From: Brevundimonas sp. UBA4609
GTDB taxonomy: Bacteria > Pseudomonadota > Alphaproteobacteria > Caulobacterales > Caulobacteraceae
Length of the DNA stretch: 5,693 nt
Direction of reading: 5' to 3'
Assembly: GCA_002386585.1 (NCBI GenBank)
Contig: DGIZ01000196.1
Span: 1 to 5,693 of the forward strand
Position 1 is the stretch's first letter. Each line of letters begins with the position of its first letter. Of this stretch, positions 1-4,936 are shown piece by piece. The notes under the pieces were generated by a model. The model was not told the DNA's origin and did no database searches. It saw only the letters and a program-made list of their open reading frames with translations. Made by a program: the position numbers and the translations under genes.

Positions 1-420
1 CGCCGCCCAACCATCAGCCGGCAGCCGATAGCGCAGCACGAAACAGGTCGTCCCGCTGGCGGCGAAGACGCGGGCCACGTCGAAGCCCTCCTTGTCCAGA
101 ACGGACCAGCGATAGCCGCCTCCCGGAATCAGGAGCATGGCCGAACCGTTCGGCCGGGCGGGCCGCACCACCGTCATCAGGGGATCGGTCGTGTACTTGG
201 CGTAGCGGTCGCGATAGCTCGGGTCCGTCGATCGCTCCGGCACGATGGGAACCACGCTCACGCCTTCGCCGCCCGGCGCGCCGGCGGGCCACAGGCGGAC
301 CGTCTCGGTCGGGTCGGGGGGCGCAACAGCCTGATTGCGCGCCAGGACGACGCCCGGCGCGGCGAACGCGCCGCCGGCGGCGGCTCCCCCCCTCAACAGG
401 GCGCGGCGATGGATGTTCAT
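1..420 (-). CDS. Exported alpha/beta hydrolase, acetylesterase-like (partial, N-terminal 140 aa)
   Basis: The reading frame opens at ATG 420 and stays open to the left edge, giving 140 residues with the C-terminus missing. The N-terminus looks like a Tat signal peptide: H4-R5-R6-A-L-L, then a Gly/Ala-rich hydrophobic stretch, and a VLA motif (25-27) that would allow cleavage after A27. The mature part starts with VRLWPAGAPGG (41-51), a pattern common at the start of secreted acetylxylan esterase/pectin acetylesterase-like hydrolases. IPGGGY (98-103) looks like the oxyanion-hole HGGG-type loop of the alpha/beta hydrolase fold. The catalytic Ser, Asp and His would lie beyond the edge, so activity cannot be judged. 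A Shine-Dalgarno sequence GGGAGGG (425..431) supports the start. It lies 71 bases downstream of the MFS transporter on the same strand, so it may be the last visible gene of that operon. A role in deacetylating plant polysaccharide is inferred from context; another carboxylesterase substrate is possible. Confidence 0.8.
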   Translation of the reverse strand, partial: MNIHRRALLRGGAAAGGAFAAPGVVLARNQAVAPPDPTETVRLWPAGAPGGEGVSVVPIVPERSTDPSYRDRYAKYTTDPLMTVVRPARPNGSAMLLIPGGGYRWSVLDKEGFDVARVFAASGTTCFVLRYRLPADGWAA

Positions 421-442
421 GAAACCCTCCCGGTGGAATTGA

Positions 443-478
443 AGAGGGGCGCCCGCCCCCTCAGACGAGCGCCCCTCT
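443..478 (-). terminator. Hairpin between transporter and hydrolase genes, possible weak terminator or mRNA processing element
   Basis: AGAGGGGCGC (443..452) and GCGCCCCTCT (469..478) are perfect inverted repeats. They form a 10-bp GC-rich stem with a 16-base loop, just after the transporter stop codon in the direction of transcription. On the minus strand the stem is followed by a short, poor T stretch (CTTCAATT), so as an intrinsic terminator it would be leaky. It may instead shield the 3' end of the transporter message or reduce expression of the downstream hydrolase. The hairpin is read directly from sequence; its function is inference. Confidence 0.45.
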
Positions 479-491
479 CGGCGTCGGGTCC

Positions 492-1790
492 TTAGACCTT
501 GGCCGGTTCGTATCTGGGCGAGATGATGTGGACCACCAGCAATGCCACCAGATAGGCCGAGGCCGCCACCACGAAGATCGGGGTGTAGGTGCCCAGCTTG
601 TCCAGCACGAAGCCGGCGTACTTGGCCATGATCATGCCGCCGATGCCGCCCAGCATCCCGCCGATTCCGACGACCGAGCCCACCGCTCCACGCGGGAAGA
701 CATCGCCGGGGAAGGCGTAGAGGTTGGCCGAGAAGCCCTGGTGAGCCGCCGTGGCCAGACCGATGATCAGCACCGCGATCCACAGGTTGGAGGCGAACGC
801 CGCAAAGGCGACCGGGACGGCGCACAGGGCGCAGATCAGCATGGTCAGCTTGCGGGCCTTGTTCAGGTCCATGCCGCGGTTCATGAAGCGTCCCGACAGC
901 CAGCCGCCGCCGACCGAGCCGACGTCGGACAGCAGGTAGATGGCGACGATCGGCGGGCCGAAGGTCTTCAGATCCAGCCCGTAGGTCTTGCCCAGGAAGT
1001 CGGGCAGCCAGAACAGGAACATCCACCAGATGGGATCGATCAGGAACTTGCCCGCGGCGTAGGCCCAGGTTTCCTTGACCGTCAGCAGCTTCTTCCAGCC
1101 GATCTTCTCGACATGGTCGGCGGGGTCCTGCTCGATCCACTCCAGTTCGGCCGTCGACAGCTTCTTCACTTCACGCGGACGGCGATAGACGATCAGCCAG
1201 ATCGGCAGCCAGATCAGGCCCAGCAGGCCGGTGATGACGAAGGCCATCTGCCAGCCGAAGCTGAGCACCAGAACCGGGACGAGCAACGGCGTGACGATGG
1301 CGCCGATATTGGTGCCGGCGTTGAACAGGCCCGTGGCGAAGGCGCGTTCCTTCTTGGGGAACCACTCGGCCACGGCCTTGATGCCGCCGGGAAAGCCGCC
1401 GGCCTCGCCGACGCCCAGGATCATGCGGGCCATGATGAAGTGCGACAGGTCGCGGGCCGCGCCATGCATCATGTGGCCGATCTGCCAGATGAAGAAGGCG
1501 ACCCCCAGGCCCCAGCGCGCGCCGATCTTGTCCATGACCCGACCGAAGATCAGGTAGAAGACGGCGTACGACGCCTGGAACCAGAAAACGATGTCAGCGT
1601 AATCCGTCTCGGACCAGCCGAACTCGGCGGACAGGGTCGGCTTCAGGAAACCGATCATCTGACGGTCGACGTAGTTGATCACCATGGCGGCGAACAACAG
1701 CCACATGACGATCCAGCGGTATTTGCCGGCCGGAGGGGCCGTCACGCGGATCGGCCCTCCCTTTTCGGCGGTCTGCGAAGCCTCGGTCAT
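492..1790 (-). CDS. exuT: MFS hexuronate/sugar-acid transporter, ExuT-like (anion:cation symporter family)
   Basis: This 432-residue inner-membrane protein has the normal length and about twelve hydrophobic segments of a major facilitator. It carries hallmarks of the anion:cation symporter family that includes E. coli ExuT, GudP and GarP. These are NYVDR (39-43) in the first membrane segment, the loop motif GRVMDKIGAR (83-92), and the GVGEAGGFPGG (126-136) stretch followed by AEWFPKKERA (141-150). Family members import galacturonate, glucuronate, galactarate or related acids with protons. Substrate within the family cannot be fixed from sequence, so the symbol is a best guess from the neighbouring kduI and kduD. 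The ATG at 1790 is preceded by AAGGA (1799..1803) at 8 bases. It follows the hydratase-like gene by 97 bases with no obvious terminator or operator between them, so co-transcription is plausible. The N-terminal 23 residues are cytosolic and low in complexity. Confidence 0.88.
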   Translation of the reverse strand: MTEASQTAEKGGPIRVTAPPAGKYRWIVMWLLFAAMVINYVDRQMIGFLKPTLSAEFGWSETDYADIVFWFQASYAVFYLIFGRVMDKIGARWGLGVAFFIWQIGHMMHGAARDLSHFIMARMILGVGEAGGFPGGIKAVAEWFPKKERAFATGLFNAGTNIGAIVTPLLVPVLVLSFGWQMAFVITGLLGLIWLPIWLIVYRRPREVKKLSTAELEWIEQDPADHVEKIGWKKLLTVKETWAYAAGKFLIDPIWWMFLFWLPDFLGKTYGLDLKTFGPPIVAIYLLSDVGSVGGGWLSGRFMNRGMDLNKARKLTMLICALCAVPVAFAAFASNLWIAVLIIGLATAAHQGFSANLYAFPGDVFPRGAVGSVVGIGGMLGGIGGMIMAKYAGFVLDKLGTYTPIFVVAASAYLVALLVVHIISPRYEPAKV

Positions 1791-1887
1791 CGAAGGCGTC
1801 CTTTTCCGTTTGTTTCCTCGGCGCGTCCCGTCTTCTGCATCCCTCTGCGGACGGGTGGGCGCCTGATTTCCTGTGTCAGCCGATCGG
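1791..1887 (-). other. Intergenic leader between hydratase-like gene and transporter
   Basis: These 97 bases contain an imperfect inverted repeat: CCCGTC (1827..1832) can pair with GACGGG (1850..1855), with outer GCGC (1821..1824) and GCGC (1859..1862). No T-run follows on the minus strand, so I do not call a terminator. No copy of the TGACACCGGTT-type operator is present, and I see no convincing -35/-10 pair. The transporter therefore most likely relies on the promoter upstream of the hydratase-like gene. Confidence 0.3.
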
Positions 1888-2712
1888 TCAGCCTCTCGGA
1901 TCGCGTTGCGGGCGGGCCTTCACCATGCGGCAGCGAACCTCGCCGGCGCCGGCGAAACGGCAGACCGATTCATCGCCGATGTCCACGCGGTGGACGCCCG
2001 TGACCGCGCCTGTCGAGATCAGAGTCCCCGCCGTCAACGGCCGTCCGCGGCGCGCGCCGTGCTCCAGCAGGAAGCGAACCGATTCCAGCGCGCCCCCGGC
2101 CAGCGAAGCCGAGCCGCCCCGTCCCACGCTCTGGCCGTTGATCAGGGTCTCGACCTCAATGGTCTCCATCCGCGCGCGCCAGTCGGTCAGTTCGGGACCG
2201 ATCACCAGTCCGCCGTTGTTGCCGAAGTCCGACGCCACCACGGCCGAGCCCAGGTCGTTGATGCTGGACAGCGGGCTGCCGGCCAGCTCCACCCCGATGA
2301 AGACGGCGTCGATCTGATCGGCCGCGTCCGCCAGCGTCCAGTCCATGCGGTTCGGATCGACGTCGGCGCCGATGCGGGCGATGAACTCGGCCTCCACGGC
2401 GGCGAACCCGCCTTCGATGGCCGGCAGGTCCGTCGGCTGCCCGCCTGCGGTCCAGACGTTGGCCGCGAAGATGGCGCCCGCCACCCGGTGCGCGCCCAGC
2501 ACGGCCTGTTGCGCCGGCGGGACGCCGCCGACCTTCCAGCCGACGACCTGGTCCGGGAACAGGGCGATCGCCTGATCCTGAATGGCGTAGGACCGGCTCA
2601 GGGCGTCAGGCGTCGCCCCCGGATAATCCGGCAGGGCTCGCGCCGCCAGCCGATGGTCCACGAAAGCCTGCGCTACGGCCAGGTCGGCGGCCGGGTCCGT
2701 CGCCGCCGTCAC
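1888..2712 (-). CDS. 2-keto-4-pentenoate hydratase / fumarylacetoacetase-fold enzyme (MhpD-like), substrate unknown
   Basis: This 274-residue cytosolic protein matches the length and motif order of the MhpD/DmpE hydratase and DmpH decarboxylase branch of the fumarylacetoacetase superfamily. GWKVG (58-62) corresponds to the family GYKIG motif. VEAEF (106-110) supplies the E-x-E pair (E107, E109), and E142 in GVELAGSP is in the place of the third acidic metal ligand. SDFGNNGG (161-168) and the C-terminal LISTGAVTGVHRV (231-243) also fit. The family binds Mg2+ or Mn2+ and adds or removes water, or decarboxylates, on 2-keto acids. In this setting a 2-keto-3-deoxy sugar acid or other ketoacid is a possible substrate, but that is inference; an aromatic meta-cleavage role is not supported by any neighbour. 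The start is GTG 2712, chosen because GGAG (2721..2724) lies 8 bases upstream. It is the first gene of the leftward block. Confidence 0.82.
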   Translation of the reverse strand: MTAATDPAADLAVAQAFVDHRLAARALPDYPGATPDALSRSYAIQDQAIALFPDQVVGWKVGGVPPAQQAVLGAHRVAGAIFAANVWTAGGQPTDLPAIEGGFAAVEAEFIARIGADVDPNRMDWTLADAADQIDAVFIGVELAGSPLSSINDLGSAVVASDFGNNGGLVIGPELTDWRARMETIEVETLINGQSVGRGGSASLAGGALESVRFLLEHGARRGRPLTAGTLISTGAVTGVHRVDIGDESVCRFAGAGEVRCRMVKARPQRDPRG

Positions 2713-2720
2713 AGGCCGCG

Positions 2721-2724
2721 CTCC
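2721..2724 (-). promoter_or_regulatory. Ribosome binding site fixing the GTG start of the hydratase-like gene
   Basis: On the minus strand the sequence reads CGGAGCGCGGCCTGTG. GGAG sits 8 bases before GTG 2712, and no ATG occurs in frame close by with a better site. Confidence 0.55.
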
Positions 2725-2748
2725 GAAGATAGAATCTGATGGATCAAT

Positions 2749-2778
2749 GTGACGCCCCGATTGAAAGCTCCGGATAAT
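2749..2778 (+). promoter_or_regulatory. Predicted rightward promoter for the lacI-family gene
   Basis: GTGACG (2749..2754, 4 of 6 to TTGACA) and GATAAT (2773..2778, 5 of 6 to TATAAT) are separated by 18 bases. The -10 nearly coincides with the -10 of the leftward promoter on the other strand. The start point would be near 2785, so the operator at 2788..2802 would lie immediately downstream of it, a position suited to autorepression. The weak -35 makes this tentative. Confidence 0.35.
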
Positions 2779-2803
2779 GGCGGCTCATGGAAACCGGTGT
2801 CAA
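2774..2803 (-). promoter_or_regulatory. Predicted leftward sigma70-type promoter for the hydratase-like/transporter block
   Basis: On the minus strand a perfect TTGACA (2803..2798) is followed after 18 bases by CATTAT (2779..2774), which matches 4 of 6 positions of TATAAT. Transcription would start near 2767, leaving a leader of about 55 bases. The -35 box lies inside the proposed LacI-type operator, so repressor binding would block RNA polymerase. The promoter is predicted by pattern only. Confidence 0.5.
2788..2802. promoter_or_regulatory. Predicted LacI-family operator in the divergent promoter region
   Basis: The plus strand reads TGGAAACCGGTGTCA (TGACACCGGTTTCCA on the minus strand). 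It is an imperfect palindrome around the central CCGG, as is usual for LacI/GalR operators, with 6 of 8 half-site positions symmetric. A second copy differing at one of 15 positions lies upstream of kduI (3992..4006). It overlaps the leftward -35 box and sits just after the predicted rightward start point. The adjacent LacI-type gene is the obvious candidate binder. Confidence 0.68.
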
Positions 2804-2813
2804 TCATTCATCG
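2802..2813 (-). repeat. 12-base element CGATGAATGATT, copy 1 (divergent promoter region)
   Basis: On the minus strand CGATGAATGATT directly abuts and overlaps by one base the TGACACCGGTT operator. An identical 12-mer in the same orientation relative to the operator is found at 4038..4049 in the kduI leader. It could be part of a regulatory site or a remnant of promoter duplication; chance is not excluded. Confidence 0.4.
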
Positions 2814-2870
2814 CCAATGAACCGTGGCGTCTGACGCCCGGCGCGGCTATGGCTGGTCCAGGAACCAGGA

Positions 2871-2878
2871 AAGGGGGA
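2871..2878 (+). promoter_or_regulatory. Ribosome binding site fixing the TTG start of the LacI-family gene
   Basis: AAGGGGGA ends 5 bases before TTG 2884, within the purine-rich run that begins at 2868. An in-frame GTG exists 60 bases upstream (2824) but is preceded by no purine-rich site, and it would add 20 residues with no counterpart in the LacI family. Confidence 0.65.
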
Positions 2879-2883
2879 CGCCT

Positions 2884-3930
2884 TTGTCAGAACGGGATTC
2901 GCAACCGGCGAAATCCGGCAAGCGCGCCACCATCAATGACGTCGCCCGCGTGGCGCAGGTCTCCAAGAAGACCGTGTCGCGCGTCATCAACCAGTCTCCG
3001 TTCGTACGCGAGGAAACCCGCGCCCGCGTTCAGGAGGCGATCGACGAACTGGGCTTCGTGCCCGATCCGCAGGCGCGAGGCCTGGCCTTCCGCCGGTCCT
3101 TCCTGGTCGGGATGATCTACGATCAGCCCAGCCCTACCTATGTGGTCAACATGCAGCAGGGCATCCTGGACGCCCTGAAGGGATCTGGCCTGGAACTGGT
3201 GGTGCATCCGTGCAGCCGCACCTCTCCCACCCTGCTGAAGGACATTCGCGGCTTCGTCGAACGCCAGCGGCTGTTCGGCGTCATCATGCCGCCCTCGGTG
3301 TCCGAGGACGAGACGGTGATCGAACTGCTGCGCGAGCTGGACACCCCCTATGTCCGCATCGCCTCGATCGCCCTGGACCAGCCCCAGAACATGGTGGTGA
3401 CCAACGACTGGATCGGCGCCGCCGAGGCCGCCCGGCACTTGGTGGATCTGGGCCATCGGCGCATCGCCCTGGTGCGCGGCCTGGCCTCCTTCCGCTCATC
3501 GGTCGTGCGCGGCCAGGGCTTCATCGACGCCTTGAAGGAACGCGGCGTGGACTTGCCGCCCGCCTATGACATCCAGGGCGCCTACACCTTCGATTCGGGA
3601 CGCGAGGCCGCCCACGCCCTGCTGTCCCTGCCCGAACCGCCCACCGCCATCTTCACCCTGAACGACGACATGGCCCTGGGCGTCATGCAGGCCGCGCGCG
3701 AACGGGGGCTGGAGCTGCCGCGCGACCTGTCGGTGGTGGGGTATGACGACCTGCCGATGGCGGCGCATATCTGGCCCAATCTGACCTCAGTGCGCCTGCC
3801 GATCCGCGACATGGGTCGGATGGCGGCGGAAAAACTGCTGGCGCCCATGCGCGGCGTCGATCCCGCCAGGCTGCAGCAACCCGAAATCCGCCCTTCCCTC
3901 GTGGTGCGTCGCTCCGCCATCCAGGTCTAG
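2884..3930 (+). CDS. LacI/GalR-family transcriptional repressor, probable regulator of this hexuronate locus
   Basis: From TTG 2884 the protein has 348 residues, a normal length for the family. Residues 16-37 (TINDVARVAQVSKKTVSRVINQ) form the LacI helix-turn-helix; K28-K29 occupy the operator-specificity positions (Tyr-Gln in LacI). The hinge region follows (DPQARGLA, 61-68). A periplasmic-binding-protein-like effector core runs from about residue 72, with TLNDDMALG (258-266), VVGYDDLP (284-291) and an Arg at 209 (SSVVRGQGF) typical of the sugar-binding cleft. The gene lies between two predicted operators of the same sequence, so it probably represses the leftward operon, itself and kduI-kduD, with release by a pectin catabolite such as KDG or a relative (inference). 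LacI-type KdgR proteins are known in other bacteria, but I cannot assign orthology. No clear terminator was found in the 147 bases before kduI, so some readthrough is possible. Confidence 0.9.
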   Translation: MSERDSQPAKSGKRATINDVARVAQVSKKTVSRVINQSPFVREETRARVQEAIDELGFVPDPQARGLAFRRSFLVGMIYDQPSPTYVVNMQQGILDALKGSGLELVVHPCSRTSPTLLKDIRGFVERQRLFGVIMPPSVSEDETVIELLRELDTPYVRIASIALDQPQNMVVTNDWIGAAEAARHLVDLGHRRIALVRGLASFRSSVVRGQGFIDALKERGVDLPPAYDIQGAYTFDSGREAAHALLSLPEPPTAIFTLNDDMALGVMQAARERGLELPRDLSVVGYDDLPMAAHIWPNLTSVRLPIRDMGRMAAEKLLAPMRGVDPARLQQPEIRPSLVVRRSAIQV

Positions 3931-3991
3931 GCCGTCCGCCTGCGCGCAGCCGACGCGCCCGCGACAAAAGGCCTCCTCTTGCCCAAAGCAC

Positions 3992-4006
3992 TGACACCGG
4001 TTACCA
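3992..4006. promoter_or_regulatory. Predicted LacI-family operator upstream of kduI
   Basis: TGACACCGGTTACCA matches the minus-strand reading of the site at 2788..2802 at 14 of 15 positions. It includes most of CTGACA (3991..3996), a 5 of 6 match to a -35 box in the same relation to the operator as TTGACA in the divergent region. A convincing -10 is not visible; the best placed candidates around 4015..4022 are poor. The site is 71 bases before the kduI start codon. Confidence 0.65.
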
Positions 4007-4037
4007 AACTGGACACGACATAGGCGGATCATCCCGC

Positions 4038-4049
4038 CGATGAATGATT
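4038..4049 (+). repeat. 12-base element CGATGAATGATT, copy 2 (kduI leader)
   Basis: This is a perfect copy of the element at 2802..2813, here lying 31 bases downstream of the operator rather than immediately upstream. It falls in the probable 5' untranslated region of kduI, after a small hairpin (GGCGG 4023..4027 with CCGCC 4034..4038). Confidence 0.4.
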
Positions 4050-4066
4050 CCGGCCTGCGGAATCCT

Positions 4067-4071
4067 GGAGG
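4067..4071 (+). promoter_or_regulatory. Ribosome binding site fixing the GTG start of kduI
   Basis: GGAGG within CTGGAGGAAC lies 6 bases before GTG 4078. This strong site, plus the 281-residue length matching known KduI proteins, decides for GTG rather than an internal ATG. Confidence 0.7.
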
Positions 4072-4077
4072 AACAAG

Positions 4078-4923
4078 GTGTACGACAAGGTTTATCACGC
4101 GACCCATCCGGACATGATGGAGGGCGCCTCCAACGAACAGCTGCGCGACCGCTATCTGGTCGGCGGCCTGTTCCAGGCGGGCCGGATCAGCCTGAACTAT
4201 TCGCACAACGAGCGCATGATCATCGGCGGCGCCATGCCGACCGACGCGGCGCTGAGCCTGCCGACCCATTCCGAGCCGCCGTCGCTGGCCGGCCAGCCCT
4301 TCCTGGTCGCGCGCGAACTGGGCGTGGTCAACATCGGCGGCGCCGGCGCGGTGACCGTCGACGGCGAGACCCTGGACCTGGATTTCCGTGACGGCCTCTA
4401 CATCCCGATGGGCGCCGCCGACGTCTCCTTCACCTCGAAGGACGCCGCCAATCCGGCCAAGTACTACCTGGTCTCGACCCCGGCCCACACGCGCTACGAT
4501 CTGGCCAAGATCTCGATCGCCGAGGCTGTGCCGCTGGAGATGGGTTCGCTCGAGACCTCGAACGAACGCACCATCTATCAGTACATCGTCCCCGCCAAGG
4601 TGAAGTCCTGCCAGCTGCTGCTGGGCGTGACCGTGCTGAAGCCGGGCTCGGTGTGGAACACCATGCCGCCGCACCTGCACGATCGTCGTTCGGAGGCCTA
4701 TCTCTATTTCGGCCTGGGCGAAGACGACCGCGTCTTCCACTTCATGGGCGAGCCGGACAAGGCGCGTCACATCATCATGGCCGACGGCGAGGCCGTCATC
4801 AGCCCGCCGTGGTCGATCCACATGGGCGCCGGCACGTCGAACTACACCTTCATCTGGGGCATGGGCGGTGAGAACCTCGACTACACTGACATGAACAAGC
4901 TCGACATCTGTCAACTGAAGTAA
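4078..4923 (+). CDS. kduI: 5-dehydro-4-deoxy-D-glucuronate isomerase (KduI)
   Basis: The enzyme interconverts 5-dehydro-4-deoxy-D-glucuronate (DKI, formed from the unsaturated sugar released by pectate lyases and oligogalacturonate lyase) and 2,5-diketo-3-deoxygluconate in the cytosol. The 281 residues are full length for the family, which has a cupin fold. The zinc ligands are all present: H199, H201 and E206 in [15 protein letters not shown], and H248 in PPWSIHMG. They sit at a constant +3 from the E. coli ligands H196, H198, E203 and H245. The conserved C-terminal stretch FIWGMGGEN (258-266) is also present. The start is GTG with a strong Shine-Dalgarno sequence. It stands first in an apparent kduI-kduD operon, 13 bases from the next gene, under a predicted LacI-type operator. 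KduI proteins have also been linked to metabolism of hexuronates themselves, so a role beyond pectin lyase products is possible. The family call is near certain. Confidence 0.97.
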   Translation: MYDKVYHATHPDMMEGASNEQLRDRYLVGGLFQAGRISLNYSHNERMIIGGAMPTDAALSLPTHSEPPSLAGQPFLVARELGVVNIGGAGAVTVDGETLDLDFRDGLYIPMGAADVSFTSKDAANPAKYYLVSTPAHTRYDLAKISIAEAVPLEMGSLETSNERTIYQYIVPAKVKSCQLLLGVTVLKPGSVWNTMPPHLHDRRSEAYLYFGLGEDDRVFHFMGEPDKARHIIMADGEAVISPPWSIHMGAGTSNYTFIWGMGGENLDYTDMNKLDICQLK

Positions 4924-4936
4924 GGGGAACCAGGGC

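Noticed and set aside
14..292. 92-codon minus-strand frame near the left edge
   Set aside because: It is a different frame of the same strand as the hydrolase; the product is mostly Arg/Gly/Ala, whereas the frame starting at 420 has a signal peptide and hydrolase motifs.
1821..1862. Imperfect inverted repeat before the transporter as a terminator or riboswitch
   Set aside because: The stem is interrupted, no T-run follows on the minus strand, and no known riboswitch core is recognisable.
528..2003. 491-codon open frame on the plus strand opposite the transporter
   Set aside because: It is a high-GC antisense shadow: the product is rich in Asp, Gln, His, Arg and Gly with no recognisable domain, while the minus-strand frame encodes a clear MFS protein.
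1873..2739. 288-codon open frame on the plus strand opposite the hydratase-like gene
   Set aside because: The minus-strand frame carries family motifs and a ribosome site; the plus-strand product is low-complexity Arg/Ala/Asp-rich sequence typical of a shadow.
2824..2883. Upstream GTG start for the LacI-family protein
   Set aside because: No Shine-Dalgarno sequence precedes it and the added 20 residues have no counterpart before the family helix-turn-helix; TTG 2884 has a strong site.
3931..3990. Possible terminator after the lacI-family gene (palindrome CTGCGCGCAG at 3940..3949)
   Set aside because: The palindrome leaves no room for a loop and no T-run follows, so I do not call an intrinsic terminator.
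4044..4391. 115-codon frame starting at an ATG just upstream of kduI, possible overlapping leader ORF
   Set aside because: It has no good ribosome site of its own, runs out of frame through kduI, and its Arg/Gly/Pro-rich product looks like a shadow.
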